From the NCBI GenBank assembly GCA_031771865.1, contig JASISA010000036.1:248001-312000 (forward strand): a stretch of DNA of 64,000 nt, written 5' to 3'. This stretch comes from Nothophaeocryptopus gaeumannii (lineage: Eukaryota > Ascomycota > Dothideomycetes > Mycosphaerellales > Mycosphaerellaceae). Below, one piece after another: positions 33,501-43,597 of this stretch (position 1 is its first letter; the number at the start of each line of letters is the position of its first letter). The notes under the pieces are model-generated. The model was not told the DNA's origin, did not search any database, and saw only the letters and a list, made by a program, of their open reading frames with translations. The translations under genes were made by a program, and so were the position numbers.

Positions 33501-33673
33501 CTCGCCTAAAGGAGGGTGAGGAAGAAGAGGAGAAGTTCGACGCCATGGGTAACAAAATCGAGAATACCAAGAAGCAAAAGAAGCTCACCTCCGCGGAACT
33601 CCGCAAGAAGAAGAAGGACCGTATGGCGCGTCGCAAGCGCGGAGAAGAGGTGTTTTCCGATGAGGACGACTAG
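30503..33673 (+). CDS. TEF3: Translation elongation factor 3 (eEF3)
   Basis: Intron-free frame of 1056 residues from MAAQAKENAQ. eEF3 is a ribosome-bound ATPase of fungi that helps release deacylated tRNA from the E site and late translocation. N-terminal HEAT repeats span about residues 1-320. The first ABC domain has GPNGSGKTTLMRAI, LSGGWKMKLALARAV and LLLDEPTNHLD. The second has GPNGAGKSTLVNVL, the eEF3-specific insert around 790-870, LSGGQRVKVVLAACS and LIVLDEPTNYLD. The basic C-terminal tail (KKQKKLTSAELRKKKKDR) fits the ribosome-binding end. Codon use is strongly biased to C- and G-ending codons, which also produces long open frames on the other strand that are not genes. Confidence 0.98.
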   Translation: MAAQAKENAQSVKVLEQLMQKLSVSKTADEAKGASQEIATFINGDIQEKDAPTKAVESLKKMLNHKKDANARQYACEAIATIAKHADISPTVEPYLVQLLPAVLSAVGDKMAAVKVAAQDAALAIVKSVNANSVKLLIPAFIESIRNAQKWPEKMTDLECIEALCESAPAQTAFQVPDLIPIVSEAMWDTKPEVKKKAYGTMEKVCALIVNKDIERFIPELIKCIAKPENVPETIHLLGATTFVTDVHEPTLAIMVPLLERGLKERETAIKRKAAVIVDNMCKLVEDPNIVASFLPKLMPQLNHNNDNLADPEAREKTKQGLDTLVRVGNVVDGKIPEVAHDSDVETVEAKLKDILSYKHKEAVTKFEPIVRYIAAIGGQLIDEKAEEQTIWATTLKAYVSAIVGEADAENIIDTLRKRASPGAAAEAEVEPDEEEGEDLCNCTFNLAYGAKILLNQTSLRLKRGQRYGLLGPNGSGKTTLMRAINNEQVEGFPKQSEVKTVYVEHDLDSDDTEMTVIEWTMKKLKEASIDLPEDEVKKTLIEFGFVPEQIEGVITALSGGWKMKLALARAVFSKPDILLLDEPTNHLDVKNVKWLEDYLTNSPCTSIIISHDSKFLDNVVQHIIHYERFKLKRYRGKLSEFVKRVPSAKSYYELGASEMEFKFPEPGFLEGVKTKAKAIVRVTNMSFQYPGTPKPQIQDITFQCSLGSRIAVIGPNGAGKSTLVNVLTGELIPTAGDVYQHENIRIAYIKQHAFAHIDHHLDKTPSEYIQWRFQTGEDRETMDRANKIVTEDDEKAMDKIYRIEGSQRRVIGIHSRRKFKNSYEYECSFALGDNVGLKNERWTPMMTADNAWIPRNELIQSHQKMVAEVDQKEALASGQFRPLVRKEIEAHCAHFGLDAELVSHSRMRGLSGGQRVKVVLAACSWQRPHLIVLDEPTNYLDRDSLGALSKAIKSFEGGVIIITHSAEFTKDLTEEVWAVMDGRMTPSGHNWVQGQGSGPRLKEGEEEEEKFDAMGNKIENTKKQKKLTSAELRKKKKDRMARRKRGEEVFSDEDD

Positions 33674-34272
33674 AACATGCGCTTGGAGCGGCCTCCCGGG
33701 GCTTTTTACGAGCATGCTAGCATGAAAACGGCGTATGGTTATGGGTTTACAGGTCACGAAAGCTGAGATTCCCAATGAGTTTAGACGACTAGAGGGAATA
33801 GATGATAGCAGTCTCTCAAAAAATTTGATATGTTTCCCAAAATGATCAGCTCTTAATTTCACAGCCTAGCGTCCTCCCTGGTCTTTAATTTGAGATGCAA
33901 CAGAGAGACCATATTTTGTGAGCGCCGGACACAATTGAAAAATCGTAGCCCTCTCGGACTTTCTAATCGTGACTGCCGTGCTCGATCGTACTCCCTGCGT
34001 AGTAAAGGTGATGCCCAATCGAGAGAGCGTTCATGATGAGCGCCAGTCCCATTTCCTGAATTTCAGGTCTCTCTCAGACCGTCAGCTCCCGACTGTGGTA
34101 TCAAATGGCACTCCCGGCGTAGTAAATACCATTTTTATGTCGAGAGCGACTTCGTGAGTGGCCGGCCAGCCAGCTAAGCCCGAACACCTTCATCATTCTC
34201 CATATCCCATCTCCAACCCAACATCACCATCACCTCTCCACACACCTCACCCTCCGCTGCCCACCCATCTCA
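33674..34272. other. Intergenic region between eEF3 and IMP2
   Basis: Holds the eEF3 3' flank, a two-copy tandem repeat (33918..34153) and a CA/CT-rich leader just before IMP2. No further gene is seen. Confidence 0.4.
33918..34153. repeat. Imperfect tandem duplication, two copies of about 118 bases
   Basis: Copy 1 is about 33918..34034 and copy 2 about 34035..34153. Shared ordered blocks are GTGAGCGCC/GATGAGCGCC, CTCTCGGAC/CTCTCAGAC, CGACTG or TGACTG, ACTCCC[T/G]GCGTAGTAAA and TCGAGAG[A]GCG. A further GTGAGTGGCC starts at 34154. The copies are strongly diverged. Confidence 0.6.
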
Positions 34273-34941
34273 ATGCCCTTCCCGACCGCCAATATAAAAC
34301 ATGTAACCAGATACTTCCTCCTCCCTTTCCACTTAATCATCTGCTCTACAGTCCTCATCAACGATTCCTTCTTCGAAATCACATCTATCAATGGCTCGTC
34401 CATGAGTCCGACGCTCTCCCCGCGATATAGCGGAACCGGCGAGAGGGATAAGGTTCTATGGAAGAAATGGGGAGCGACGAGAGGATTGGAGAGGGGCGAT
34501 GTAGTACTTTTCAGCTCACCGCAAAAACCGGAGAGTTTGAGCGTGAAGAGGGTTGTTGGGTTGGAAGGGGATCTCGTGTTATTGGATCCGAGGAGGAGGC
34601 CGAGGGAGATTATGGATGGGAGGGGGAATGAAGATGCTAGGAGATGGGATGTTCTCTTCGGGAGAGAAGGGAAAGGGAGGGTGGTTGTTCCGCAGGGACA
34701 TGTTTGGGTGGAAGGGGATAATTGGAGATTGACGAATGATTCGAATGCGTATGGGGCGGTTAGTAAGAGTTTGATATTGGGGAAGGCGAGAGGGTTGGTT
34801 TGGCCTTGGTGGGAGGTTGGGGGGAGGCCTTGGGAGGGGTGGAACGGTGCGAAGGGTGCGAGGAGGACGAAGGTTGTCCCGGCGCAAGAGGTGGTGCGGA
34901 GAGGGCATGAGGATGGAGGTGCGACGTGGGAGTCACATTGA
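34273..34941 (+). CDS. IMP2: Mitochondrial inner membrane protease subunit 2 (S26 family)
   Basis: Single frame of 222 residues. Imp2 cleaves sorting signals of intermembrane-space proteins at the inner mitochondrial membrane. A hydrophobic segment (YFLLPFHLIICSTVLI, residues 14-29) precedes the catalytic Ser in INGSSMSPTL (Ser43). The catalytic Lys is in LSVKRVVGLEGD (Lys92). The family box VPQGHVWVEGDN and SNAYGAVSKSLI follow. The C-terminal tail after about residue 185 is rich in Gly, Arg and Lys and longer than usual. Imp1 lacks the SMxPT context seen here, so Imp2 is preferred. It converges with the dehydrogenase gene, 112 bases away. Confidence 0.92.
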   Translation: MPFPTANIKHVTRYFLLPFHLIICSTVLINDSFFEITSINGSSMSPTLSPRYSGTGERDKVLWKKWGATRGLERGDVVLFSSPQKPESLSVKRVVGLEGDLVLLDPRRRPREIMDGRGNEDARRWDVLFGREGKGRVVVPQGHVWVEGDNWRLTNDSNAYGAVSKSLILGKARGLVWPWWEVGGRPWEGWNGAKGARRTKVVPAQEVVRRGHEDGGATWESH

Positions 34942-35053
34942 GGGGGTGACGGGAAGGGTATGGATATCTATTGTCTATACATCGAGCTATACGCGGGGGC
35001 TCTGGACCTGGCATGCGTGTGTCGCTGTACTGCACGCGTACAGAGAAGGCTCT

Positions 35054-36265
35054 CTACTTCCCGAAGACGATATCGATCTGCTTCATCACAGCCTCGGTCA
35101 CCTGCTTGGTGTTCGCCTTACCACCCATATCTGCCGTTCGCGTCTCCGGATTGCTTGTGACATGCTCGATAGCTGTCATGAATTTGTCCGCAACTCCATC
35201 AAGCTTGCCCTCACCAATCCACCGTACCATCTCCGCCGCCGACCAGAACGCACCGATTGGGTTCGCAATGCCCTTGCCAGCAATATCAGGAGCAGAACCG
35301 TGAATCGGCTCGAACATTGAGGGATACCTTCGTGTTGGGTCGAGGTTTGAAGAGGGAGCGATACCGATGGAGCCTGCGAGCGCGGCTGCAAGATCTGAGA
35401 GGATGTCGGCGTGCACTGGGAACAGTAAGCATTGGCGCCACCTTGCAAAAGAGGGCAGAACATACAATTGGTCGCGACGATCGTGTCCATGCTCTCTGGC
35501 TTGTTCACCATGCGCACCGTCATGGCATCAACTAGCATCTTGTCCCACTCGACTACACCCTCATACTCTTTGGCGACCTCATAGAAGACCTTGTCCCACA
35601 GCACCATGCCATATCTTTGCGCATTGGACTTCGTCACCATCGTCAACTTCTTTCTAGGCCTGCTCTTCGCCGTCTCGAATGCGAACCGCATGATCCTCTC
35701 AATGCCGACTCTTGTAAAGATGGCGGTCTCTGTACCAATGGTATGTGGGCTGTTGTCATGAGTAATGCCTCCCTGGCCGGCGTACTCTCCCTCGCTATTC
35801 TCACGAACGATAATCCTAGACATACATCAGCAAACAGATTCACACGCTTCTATTCAAGCGCAATACCTACCAATCCAAATCTTCCGGCTTCTTCTGCAGC
35901 TGTGCCAACGGTGCCGTCGTCCCAGGCAATATCCTCGTCGGCCTCATATTCACATACTGATTATTATACTTCCTAATCGGGAGAATCAAATTCCACAGCG
36001 AAATATGATCGGGTACGTCAGGCCAGCCCACAGCTCCAAAGTAAATCGCATCGTGTTTGCCAAGCTGTTGCATGCCATCTTCGGGCATGTACCATCCTCG
36101 TTCAAGGTATGCTTTGGAAGACCAGTCGAATGTGGTGAATTTGAGGTTGAAGGCTCCGGAAGTTTGGGCGAGTTTGTTTAGGACAGCTTCGGCTGCTTCT
36201 GTGATTTCTACGCCGATGCCGTCGCCCGGGATGGAGGCGATGGAGTAGGTCTTAGTTGCGGTCAT
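35054..36265 (-). CDS. Tartrate/D-malate dehydrogenase-like enzyme (isocitrate/isopropylmalate dehydrogenase family)
   Basis: Exons 35871..36265, 35466..35815 and 35054..35415 on the minus strand give 368 residues. Introns of 55 and 50 nt restore EDLDW-IIVRENSEGEY and VATN-LHADILSDLAA. The enzyme family oxidises and decarboxylates 2-hydroxy acids with NAD and a divalent metal. Visible motifs are IPGDGIGVEI, FGAVGWPDVPDHISLW, the YVNMRPTR substrate loop, IVRENSEGEYAG, the Tyr and Lys region near MTVRMVNKP, DILSDLAAALAGSIG and FEPIHGSAPDIAGKGIANPI. The FGAVGWPDVPDH block points to tartrate or D-malate dehydrogenases rather than the leucine-pathway enzyme. No mitochondrial presequence is seen. 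It diverges from the GLTP gene. Confidence 0.88.
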
Positions 36266-36758
36266 GTTGGATGAAGTGGAGATATGAAAGTAAGAATGAG
36301 GTCAATGGTAATGCTACTGTGCTGGGAGTCTCTTCAAGCGCATATATAGATACATGTTTGGATCAAATGTGTACAGAGATGTGTGTCTACGGCAAACAGA
36401 GGCAAAGGAGAACAGGCTGATCTTTCAGCCGGACCCGACGTCGGCGAAATATCCACGCTGTGTGATCCTGACAACAGGCATCGCTCGCTCGCTTCATCTT
36501 TTTTGAAGAGCCGGATATTCCGTGAATTAGGATTTACTGTGAGTCTTAGCAGACAGAATGGTACGGGTTGTTGTTGTTCAGAATAGGTGACACCATTGGC
36601 CAGCAGTAGCCTGGTTATTCAGGAACCATTGACCAGACCCTGGAATGTGCACGTGCGAGGGGAGCCTCACCGTACCTTCAACTTCACAAGAGAAAGCCAA
36701 GTATACCATACACTCTCTCAACTCCTCCCTAAATCCCTCTTTTCACACTCCTCCCAAG
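36266..36758. promoter_or_regulatory. Divergent intergenic region
   Basis: 493 bases between the dehydrogenase and GLTP starts, presumably containing both promoters. No specific site or RNA gene is recognised. Confidence 0.35.
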
Positions 36759-37450
36759 ATGTCCTTCCCACCCGGCGGCACCTACTTCGACGGCAAGAAA
36801 TCCTTCAACAACGTCACGGTCGACACCTCCAAAGACGATGCCATCAACACCACCGAATTCCTCGAAGCTTCCGAAGCACTCACCCACCTCTTCGATGTGC
36901 TTGGCTCAGTCGCTTTCCAACCCGTCAAGAGCGATATGAATGGAAATATCAAGAAGATTCGGGATCGGCAATTGGAGGCTCCCGTGGATAGTGAGACGTT
37001 GCAGGATCTGGTCAGGAACGAGTTGAGGGGGAAGAAGCATACGGCTACCGAAGGGTTGGTTTGGTTGACAAGGTAGGTCCACATAACACAAAGCAATTGC
37101 GCTCAGCCAGTTCGAGAGAAGAATGATTTTGCTAATATGGCTGGATTGTTTATAGAGGTCTCGACTTCACCGCCCAAGCCCTCCGCAAAAACGTCTCCAC
37201 CCCCTCTGAAGAACTCTCCGCCTCCTTCCGCGATGCCTACGGCCGCACCCTCAAACCTCACCACGGCTTTTTGATCAAACCAATCTTCTCTGCTGCCATG
37301 TCCGCAACGCCGTACCGGAAAGATTTTTATGCGAAGCTGGGAGATGATCAGCCGAGGGTGGATAAGGAGTTGAAGGACTGGTTGGTCGGGTTGGAAAAGA
37401 ACGTGGCGATTTTGAACAAGTTTTTGGCCAGTAAGGAGGCGAAGTGGTAG
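36759..37450 (+). CDS. Glycolipid transfer protein, HET-C2-like
   Basis: Exons 36759..37072 and 37156..37450 give 202 residues. The 83-nt intron (GTAGGT..TAG) rejoins VWLTR-GLDFTAQAL. GLTP-fold proteins move glycosphingolipids between membranes. Residues matching the known glycolipid headgroup site are present: Asp59, Asn63 and Lys66 in SDMNGNIKKI, Trp102 in EGLVWLTR and His140/His141 in LKPHHGF. The sequence follows the Podospora HET-C2 pattern closely, including TTEFLEASEALTHLFDVLGSVAF. In Podospora alleles of this gene take part in heterokaryon incompatibility; whether it does so here cannot be told from one allele. It converges with the METTL16 gene, 156 bases away. Confidence 0.93.
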
Positions 37451-37606
37451 AGCACATAAAGCACATGGTGGATGCATTGAAATGGTGTGAGGCGTGAGAA
37501 GAAGAGACCCTCTTATGCCATCTGATTGGGTATCTTCAGTCTCCCCCTCTGATGAGGGAAGGACAATGCTTGCTGTAAGGGCTGTCTCGAAAAGAACATA
37601 AATGCA

Positions 37607-39022
37607 TCAATTGCGTTCATTGACGCCTGTCAATTTGCGCTTCAGCATCCCACAGAAGCTTTGGAACAAGACGAAGTCGCGGCCTCGGAGCCATCGGACT
37701 TCCACCTCTTCACTTTTGCAGCTCACTCTGGCCGTGAGAGCCACTTCCTCCTCTTCCTCACTCTCCACCTTATTATCTGACTTCCCAGCCTCTAGCCCTG
37801 CCTCCGTAACCCGCTGCATCTTCCTCCTCGCCGCCCGACTCCAAACATCCTCCCTGCACTGCATAATACCCGCATCATGAAGCGCCCTCCACACCCACTT
37901 CACCCCTTTCAATTCCCTCATAATCTGGTCAACTTTCCTCCCCGCCCACCCCTTACTCTGCAGCGGCACCCGAATCGTCTGCGCATTCGGCAACGGCAAC
38001 ACCCCATTCACCAACTCGCCATGTCTAGACACATCATTCCGGGGTCGGTAATCTCCAAAACTCCACGCCACTGCGTACCGTTTCGTTCGATGGCCCGGGT
38101 GGAGTGTTGTCACGGCGAAATTGTCTATGTTGCGCAACTTGAGGAGAGTGATTATGGTTTGCAGGGAATGCATGTGGGATAGCATGGCTGTGTACCATTG
38201 TACTCTGTGTCGGAGGGTGAGGGATTCGGTGAGGATGCGGGTTACGAAGCCGACGTCGCCGTCTTGACAGATCATTTCGTTTTCTGAGCCTACGCAGACT
38301 GCGGAATGGTAGGTAGGTGTTTCGGAGGGAGAGGCGCTGGAGTCATCGCGTTTGTAGCTTTGCAAGAAGTCGGCCTGGTTGCGGTAGAAGGGGGGGTTGG
38401 TCATTACGAAGTCTAGTTCTTCCGCTTTCAAGGCGTCGAGGGGAATTATAGGCCCGTCGGGTTGGGTTTTTTTCAGTCGGATTCTGTCGTGAAGGTCATT
38501 CAATTCGACGTTTTGTTTGGCGCATCCGAGGGAGTGGGAGTCGATATCTGTGCCTGCCATGCGCCAGTTCTCGCGGCTTGAGCATGCAAGGAGACCGTAA
38601 ATGCAGGACGCGCCGACTCCGATGTCGAGACCGAAAACTTCGCGCTCGGGATCCTCATTCTCACTGAAGTCTTCGCTGCTGGTATCGAGAAGTTCTTGAA
38701 TCCAGTGAACGTAGTTCCATCGCACAGGCACTGGCGGGCAGAGGCGATCATCTGGAAGTTCAAGTTTGAGGCCGAAGTCATGGTTTAAGAGGCTCTTTGT
38801 GAGCTGTCTACATCAGAGATCAGCTTCCACTCGCGGCGTTTCCTAATGTGAGTCTCACTGTATGACTTTTGGATCGTTGAAGTCGATCCAACCATGGCGT
38901 TTCGCGACTTTGGTGACGGCGGCGAAGTCTGAATCAGTCTTTGCAATGGCGTCAAAGTCGACATCGCGCGAGTAGTAATCATTCTTCTTGCGCCGCTTCA
39001 GAGCAGGCTCTTCGCTTGACAT
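37607..39022 (-). CDS. METTL16-type RNA N6-adenosine methyltransferase
   Basis: Exons 38859..39022 and 37607..38807 on the minus strand give 454 residues; the 51-nt intron rejoins DPKVIQ-QLTKSLLNHDFG. METTL16-group enzymes methylate U6 snRNA adenosine using S-adenosylmethionine. The N-terminus matches the family (DYYSRDVDFDAIA, IDFNDPKVIQ, LLNHDFGLKLELP, VPVRWNYVHWIQELL). The Rossmann motif is GLDIGVGASCIYGLLA (residues about 114-129) and the catalytic tetrad is NPPF at 192-195. The C-terminal part includes an acidic VESEEEEEV stretch. An in-frame Met at 39121 would add 33 residues; 39022 was preferred because the added part is unlike the family. Confidence 0.92.
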
Positions 39023-39889
39023 GATGGAAACGATGTGCGTGTCTGATGTTGGAGTTGGAGATGTCATGTTGGAGAACGGGAACGCCAGGTCGGCGAAGCC
39101 AAGCATTTCATTTGACCGCATCAAATTTTCAATAAATATCGAGCAATTTGCAACCCTCTAAGGTGTATCTATAGACGCCAGCATTGACGGGCCTCGTCTG
39201 AAAACACCTCCTCTCTTCGCTTGCGGCGAGCATGTTGAATCAAAAGACAAATGAGATGTTCGGAGGCAAGCGAGAAGTTATGGACTCTGAGGTGGCCCGT
39301 GCCCCTTAAGACAAGGCAGGCACGACCCAAGTGCAGGTGAAGGAGCGAGCAGAGGGCCTGATACATGTTCGCGAAATTGAAACTATAGACCTTGCTCCAA
39401 TCTCTCCCATTCCTCTGGACAATACTAGTAGCCATAGAGATCATTCCATATGCTGTTGTCGCATCGATGCTCGCGGAATCAGCTGATGACTCCATGGTTC
39501 ACTGAAATGCAATAAAGCCTTCTTCTGAACTTTTCTCTGCAATGGGGTTGCCCGATAGAAGCGGCTGTTCGCTGGATGAGACTCGAGATTCGAGGAAAAG
39601 CCGTTGGACGGATGGCTGCATCTGCAGGGATCCGAGCGATTCGACCTGCGAGACGTCTTTTACATGTTCGTGTAACAAACGCTTGGTGCATTAGTGTGGC
39701 GGTTGCACAAACAAGTTCCGACACCTTTGAACAACCCAAGTTCGCGCTCTGCCTGAAGTGAATGCGCTCGATTTTCACAAGCGCGATCGAGAACCTCCAC
39801 ACATTTCGTTCAGCCTCGACTGTTCGACGCATACTTCAGCATCGGTCAGCCAGCAGCCTTGCAAGAGCCTCGCGTAAACCGCAGCAGCA
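39023..39889. other. Divergent intergenic region with an unsupported small ORF
   Basis: 867 bases between METTL16 and the cyclin gene. A 108-codon minus-strand frame (39169..39495, ATG start) is present but has no recognised motif or neighbour logic, so it is not called as a gene. Confidence 0.35.
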
Positions 39890-42800
39890 ATGGTGTTCGT
39901 CGACTGGCACAAGTATGGCATCTGCAAGTTCTGGGCCATGAAGAAAGCCACTTGCGAGAGAGGCGACAGCTGCCAGTGGGCTCATCCGCCCGTGGGGGAA
40001 ATCGACTGCCTCTGGGATGAGCATGCCGCCATGCAGACAAAAAGCGTTGGTCCTTCAAGGCGCCCAGATCATCCGGGACATCCACTGCCGTCGAGGGAGG
40101 GCTTCGAGCAAGGTCTACCACCATCGCGGCCCCAGATGCAGCATCCAGACGACCCGTTACTGTCAAGAGAAGGCGTCGACTGCGGCTATCCGCCACCTCC
40201 ACCATCATACTATCCGGCGCCAACATCAGGCTGGAGTCATCCTCCCCGCCAAGAGCAGTACGATGATTATGATCGAGCATCGGGTTGGCTTCCGCCGGTA
40301 GGACTGCCGTCGCAAGATCAAGTGTTTCAAGAGGCACGCCATTCTTATCCGCAGGCCTTCAGTGAGTACCCACCTCAAGCCAATGGCTACGGGGGATACG
40401 AAAATCCGCCATGGTTCAGAGTGCCTACTGAGGAGGTAAAGAGCCTGTGCACTGCCTCTTCAGATCGTCACTGACGCAGCCGCAGTATCCGAGTTCACGG
40501 CCTTCAACTGGAGGCGGTACTCGAGCTCACCCAGATGTTCGTCAAAGACTCGGCAGCATGAAGCCCCGAAAGCCAAAGACGCCAGGCATGCCATCTACTG
40601 CTTCGCCCGCTCCATCGGACGATTCAGGGCCTAACACGGACCTCTACCAGCCGCCTCCAGGAATGGACCGGAAGACTGGTCAGCCCACCGGCCAGCGATT
40701 CGATCCAGCTCGCTCACAGAATCGTTTCGTAAATGGCACCTGCATCTATCGTTTCGTCTGGGGCGATCCTTTGTGTGTTCGTTGCGGAACGACTGGCCAC
40801 CTCCCGCGGCAGTGTAAGAGCCTGCCGCTTTCTGAGATGGAACAGCACTTCTTGTACGATCTCATGAGGGAAGAGCAGAATCGCAGCAAGGCCGAGCGTG
40901 GTCTGCGGCCAGATCAGCCGACTACAACGCTTGGGCCGATACCGAGGCAGATGAGAGATCTGTCGTATGATCCTCACTATGGATGGTCACATCCGCCAAC
41001 GCAAGAGGCCTCGTCTTTGCACAGATCCGGTTCGCCTCGGCACTACAACCGCTATCATCAGTACAACCATCATGGGTTTCAATACCACGAGCCGCGATCA
41101 CAGCAGGACTCGCTACTGCGTGACGAGGGAGAGATCAAGTCCATTCACCATGAGCGCGCTGCTCGACTCGCTATGCCACCGGAAGCTGCGATGGGAGGCT
41201 TTGATGGAATACAAGACGGTGACTTGACCACAGTGCCACTAGCACCTCCTGCAGCTGAGCAGAGCAAGAGCGATGATAAGAAGAGTACGAAGGATAAGAG
41301 GGGGAAGAAGAGGAAGCACGATGAAGTGAAGCCTGAAGTGGACAGCGATGCGGGCCTTGGCGCCGCATCTCGGGCAGGAGCGGCCGACATCACGCTTCAC
41401 GGTCTTCGCGCCTTGCAAGCAAAGGACGGTACTTTCGTGTTAGAAGCACATCAACTGAAGGAGGCATTTGTGCCCGAAATCGCACCGGCGACGACGAGCA
41501 AAACGCCCGCGATGGGAGCGACGAAGCGCATGTCGAACGGCGAACCCAAGCTCATCGGGCCACATCCCTCGACCATCCGCGTGTCGGCGAGCTACATTAC
41601 CCAGTCTGCTATCGAAAAGCGACTTTCACCACCGGGCCTGGATGTACAGGAGCGCAGTCAACAAGAAGCAAAAGAAGACACTCGTCGGCTGCAAGGAATC
41701 GCTTGGTTGGATAACGTCCGCCGAGTTCTCCAGCTGCCGATCAAGACCTTCACCACAGCATGCGTCTACTATCACAAGTTCCGCCTGGCGCAGGTGCCGA
41801 AAGACTACGAGGTCAGCGACGCTGCCGCTGCATGCCTGCTCACTAGTTGCAAGAATGAGGATACCTTGAAGAAGAGCCGGGACATACTGGCTGCGGCGTA
41901 CAACATGAAGCAACTGTCTGTCAATGACCATGTTGGCTCAGACGACCCAATATTGGAGGTACAGAGCCGCGCTGTAATCGGGCTGGAGAGACTTGTCCTT
42001 GAGGCTGGAGGCTTTGACTTTCGTAGTCGTTCACCACACCACACCCTGGTCAAGATCAGCAAGAGCTTGCCAAAGAGCGCCGACCTGAGAGAAGCGTCGC
42101 AACTGGCTTGGACCATCCTCACGGATTCACATCGCACATTCGCGCCTCTCAAACAGACCAGCTCGACTCTTGCCTTGGCGAGCTTGGAATTGGCTGCGCA
42201 CTTCATCGCCATAGGATCCGCCAACAACACATGCACCGTTCGCGACGATCTACAGACTCTTGACCTGCAGAGATGGCGTACCACGCGAGAGGAGGTTATG
42301 GAGACACTACTCGATGCCCTTGATCTGTACACCCATAATACGGGATCCAGCATCCTTGGAAGCAAGTACTCTTTGAACGACCTGTTGAATATCCGCCTCT
42401 CCCTGAACAAGGAATGCACCGAGTCAAGCCTGCCGCGATACACTGTGGTGCAGCCTCCTCCATCTCCGGACAACGTGAACGGCAGCAGCACGACTCTGAG
42501 AGTGGCGAATGGCCACCCAACGCCGGTCTCGCCGCCCCAACCAGGGAGTCAAGCGCCAGCACAGCAGCCAACCTCGACTATTGCTAACCAAGCATCTCCC
42601 GACGCTGGCACCCTTCGTTTCATGCTGAACCCTCAGCGTGCTACTGATGAGCGGGCTGAAGTCAACAGACACTTCACAGAGGAGTGGGAGGAGTATGAAG
42701 AAGAGATTGAAGTGCCGCTGCCACGTGATCGTTCGAGAGAGCGCGATCGTGACCGTCATCGCGATTACCCTCCTCGCGAACGCGACAGGCATGGCCGAGA

Positions 42801-43068
42801 TCACGATGATAGGCGGAGTGCGAGAGATAGCCCGCGCGGGTCGGCTCCTGATAGGGATCGGGACAGGGAGAGATTGAGAGAGCGAGGCACAGAAGCAGAG
42901 CGAGATAGAAGCAGGGTGAGGGATCGCGATAGGGATAGGAGGGATTACGACCGGCGGGACGAATATCGCGAGCGGGGCGATCGAGACAGATACGATCGGA
43001 GAGACCGAGATAGGGATAGGACGGACCGGAGATACTACGACGATGACCGGAGGCGGGATAGACGATAG
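39890..43068 (+). CDS. CCCH/CCHC zinc-finger protein fused to a CTDK-I-type cyclin (Ctk2-like)
   Basis: Exons 39890..40435 and 40486..43068 give 1042 residues; the 50-nt intron has donor GTAAAG, branch CACTGAC and acceptor CAG. An N-terminal CCCH finger uses Cys12, Cys22, Cys28 and His32. A zinc knuckle is CVRCGTTGHLPRQC (279-292). After a Pro/Gln-rich and basic linker, a cyclin fold spans about 538-760: IAWLDNVRRVLQLP, TTACVYYHKFRL, DAAAACLLTSCKNEDTLKKSRDI and RTFAPLKQTSSTLALASLELA. These match the cyclin subunit of the RNA polymerase II CTD kinase complex. The C-terminus is an Arg-Asp/Arg-Glu repeat tail, as in splicing-linked proteins. Known Ctk2 proteins are shorter, so two genes fused in one frame is a possible reading; an internal Met (MSNGEPKLIG) could start the cyclin alone. 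Confidence 0.8.
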
Positions 43069-43597
43069 ACGAGAGTTCTCGAAATCGCATGTCTGCCGAT
43101 AACAGCAGAAGAATGCATTCGGTAGCCTGAAGAATGAACAGCCTATGGGGTGCGAGCTGCTCTCGGTGAAGTCTTTCGTCCATTTGGTTCTCAAGCGCAT
43201 TACCTGTGAACTGACGTCGTGTTCGCGCATCCGACAGCATAGACTATGGCGGAGTTAGGGGACTGTGTATAGACGGTAAGAAGCATTCCGAGCTGTCAAG
43301 AGCAAATTGTTTCTGGCTATGCAAAGTTCACAGTCTGACGGCGCCCAATACAGAGGCATCTCCAACCTAAAGACTCCGCATCCAGGCTTTCGACCGTGCT
43401 CGCGAGAGCATGGCCGCTATTAAATCGCTGGAAAAGCACGCTCAAGCAAGGCATTATAACACAAGACAGACATTCCATCTCCGCCGGAATCCAAGCCGAA
43501 AGAAAGCCGCCTTCGTCTTCAATGGCATAGCCGGCGCCTGCTCTGGAGAGTCGCCATCGTCTTGCTCGAAGAGATCGCTCTTCTCCTCATCGCCTCC
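43069..43597. other. Convergent intergenic region
   Basis: 529 bases between the cyclin-gene stop and the Myb-like gene stop, read toward each other. Nothing else is recognised. Confidence 0.4.

Noticed and set aside
35054..36265. Reading the dehydrogenase as 3-isopropylmalate dehydrogenase (LEU2)
   Set aside because: The FGAVGWPDVPDHISLW and IVRENSEGEYAG blocks match the tartrate/D-malate group better than the leucine-pathway enzyme.
39169..39495. 108-codon minus-strand frame with an ATG start upstream of METTL16
   Set aside because: No motif and no recognised relative; length is compatible with chance in a promoter region.
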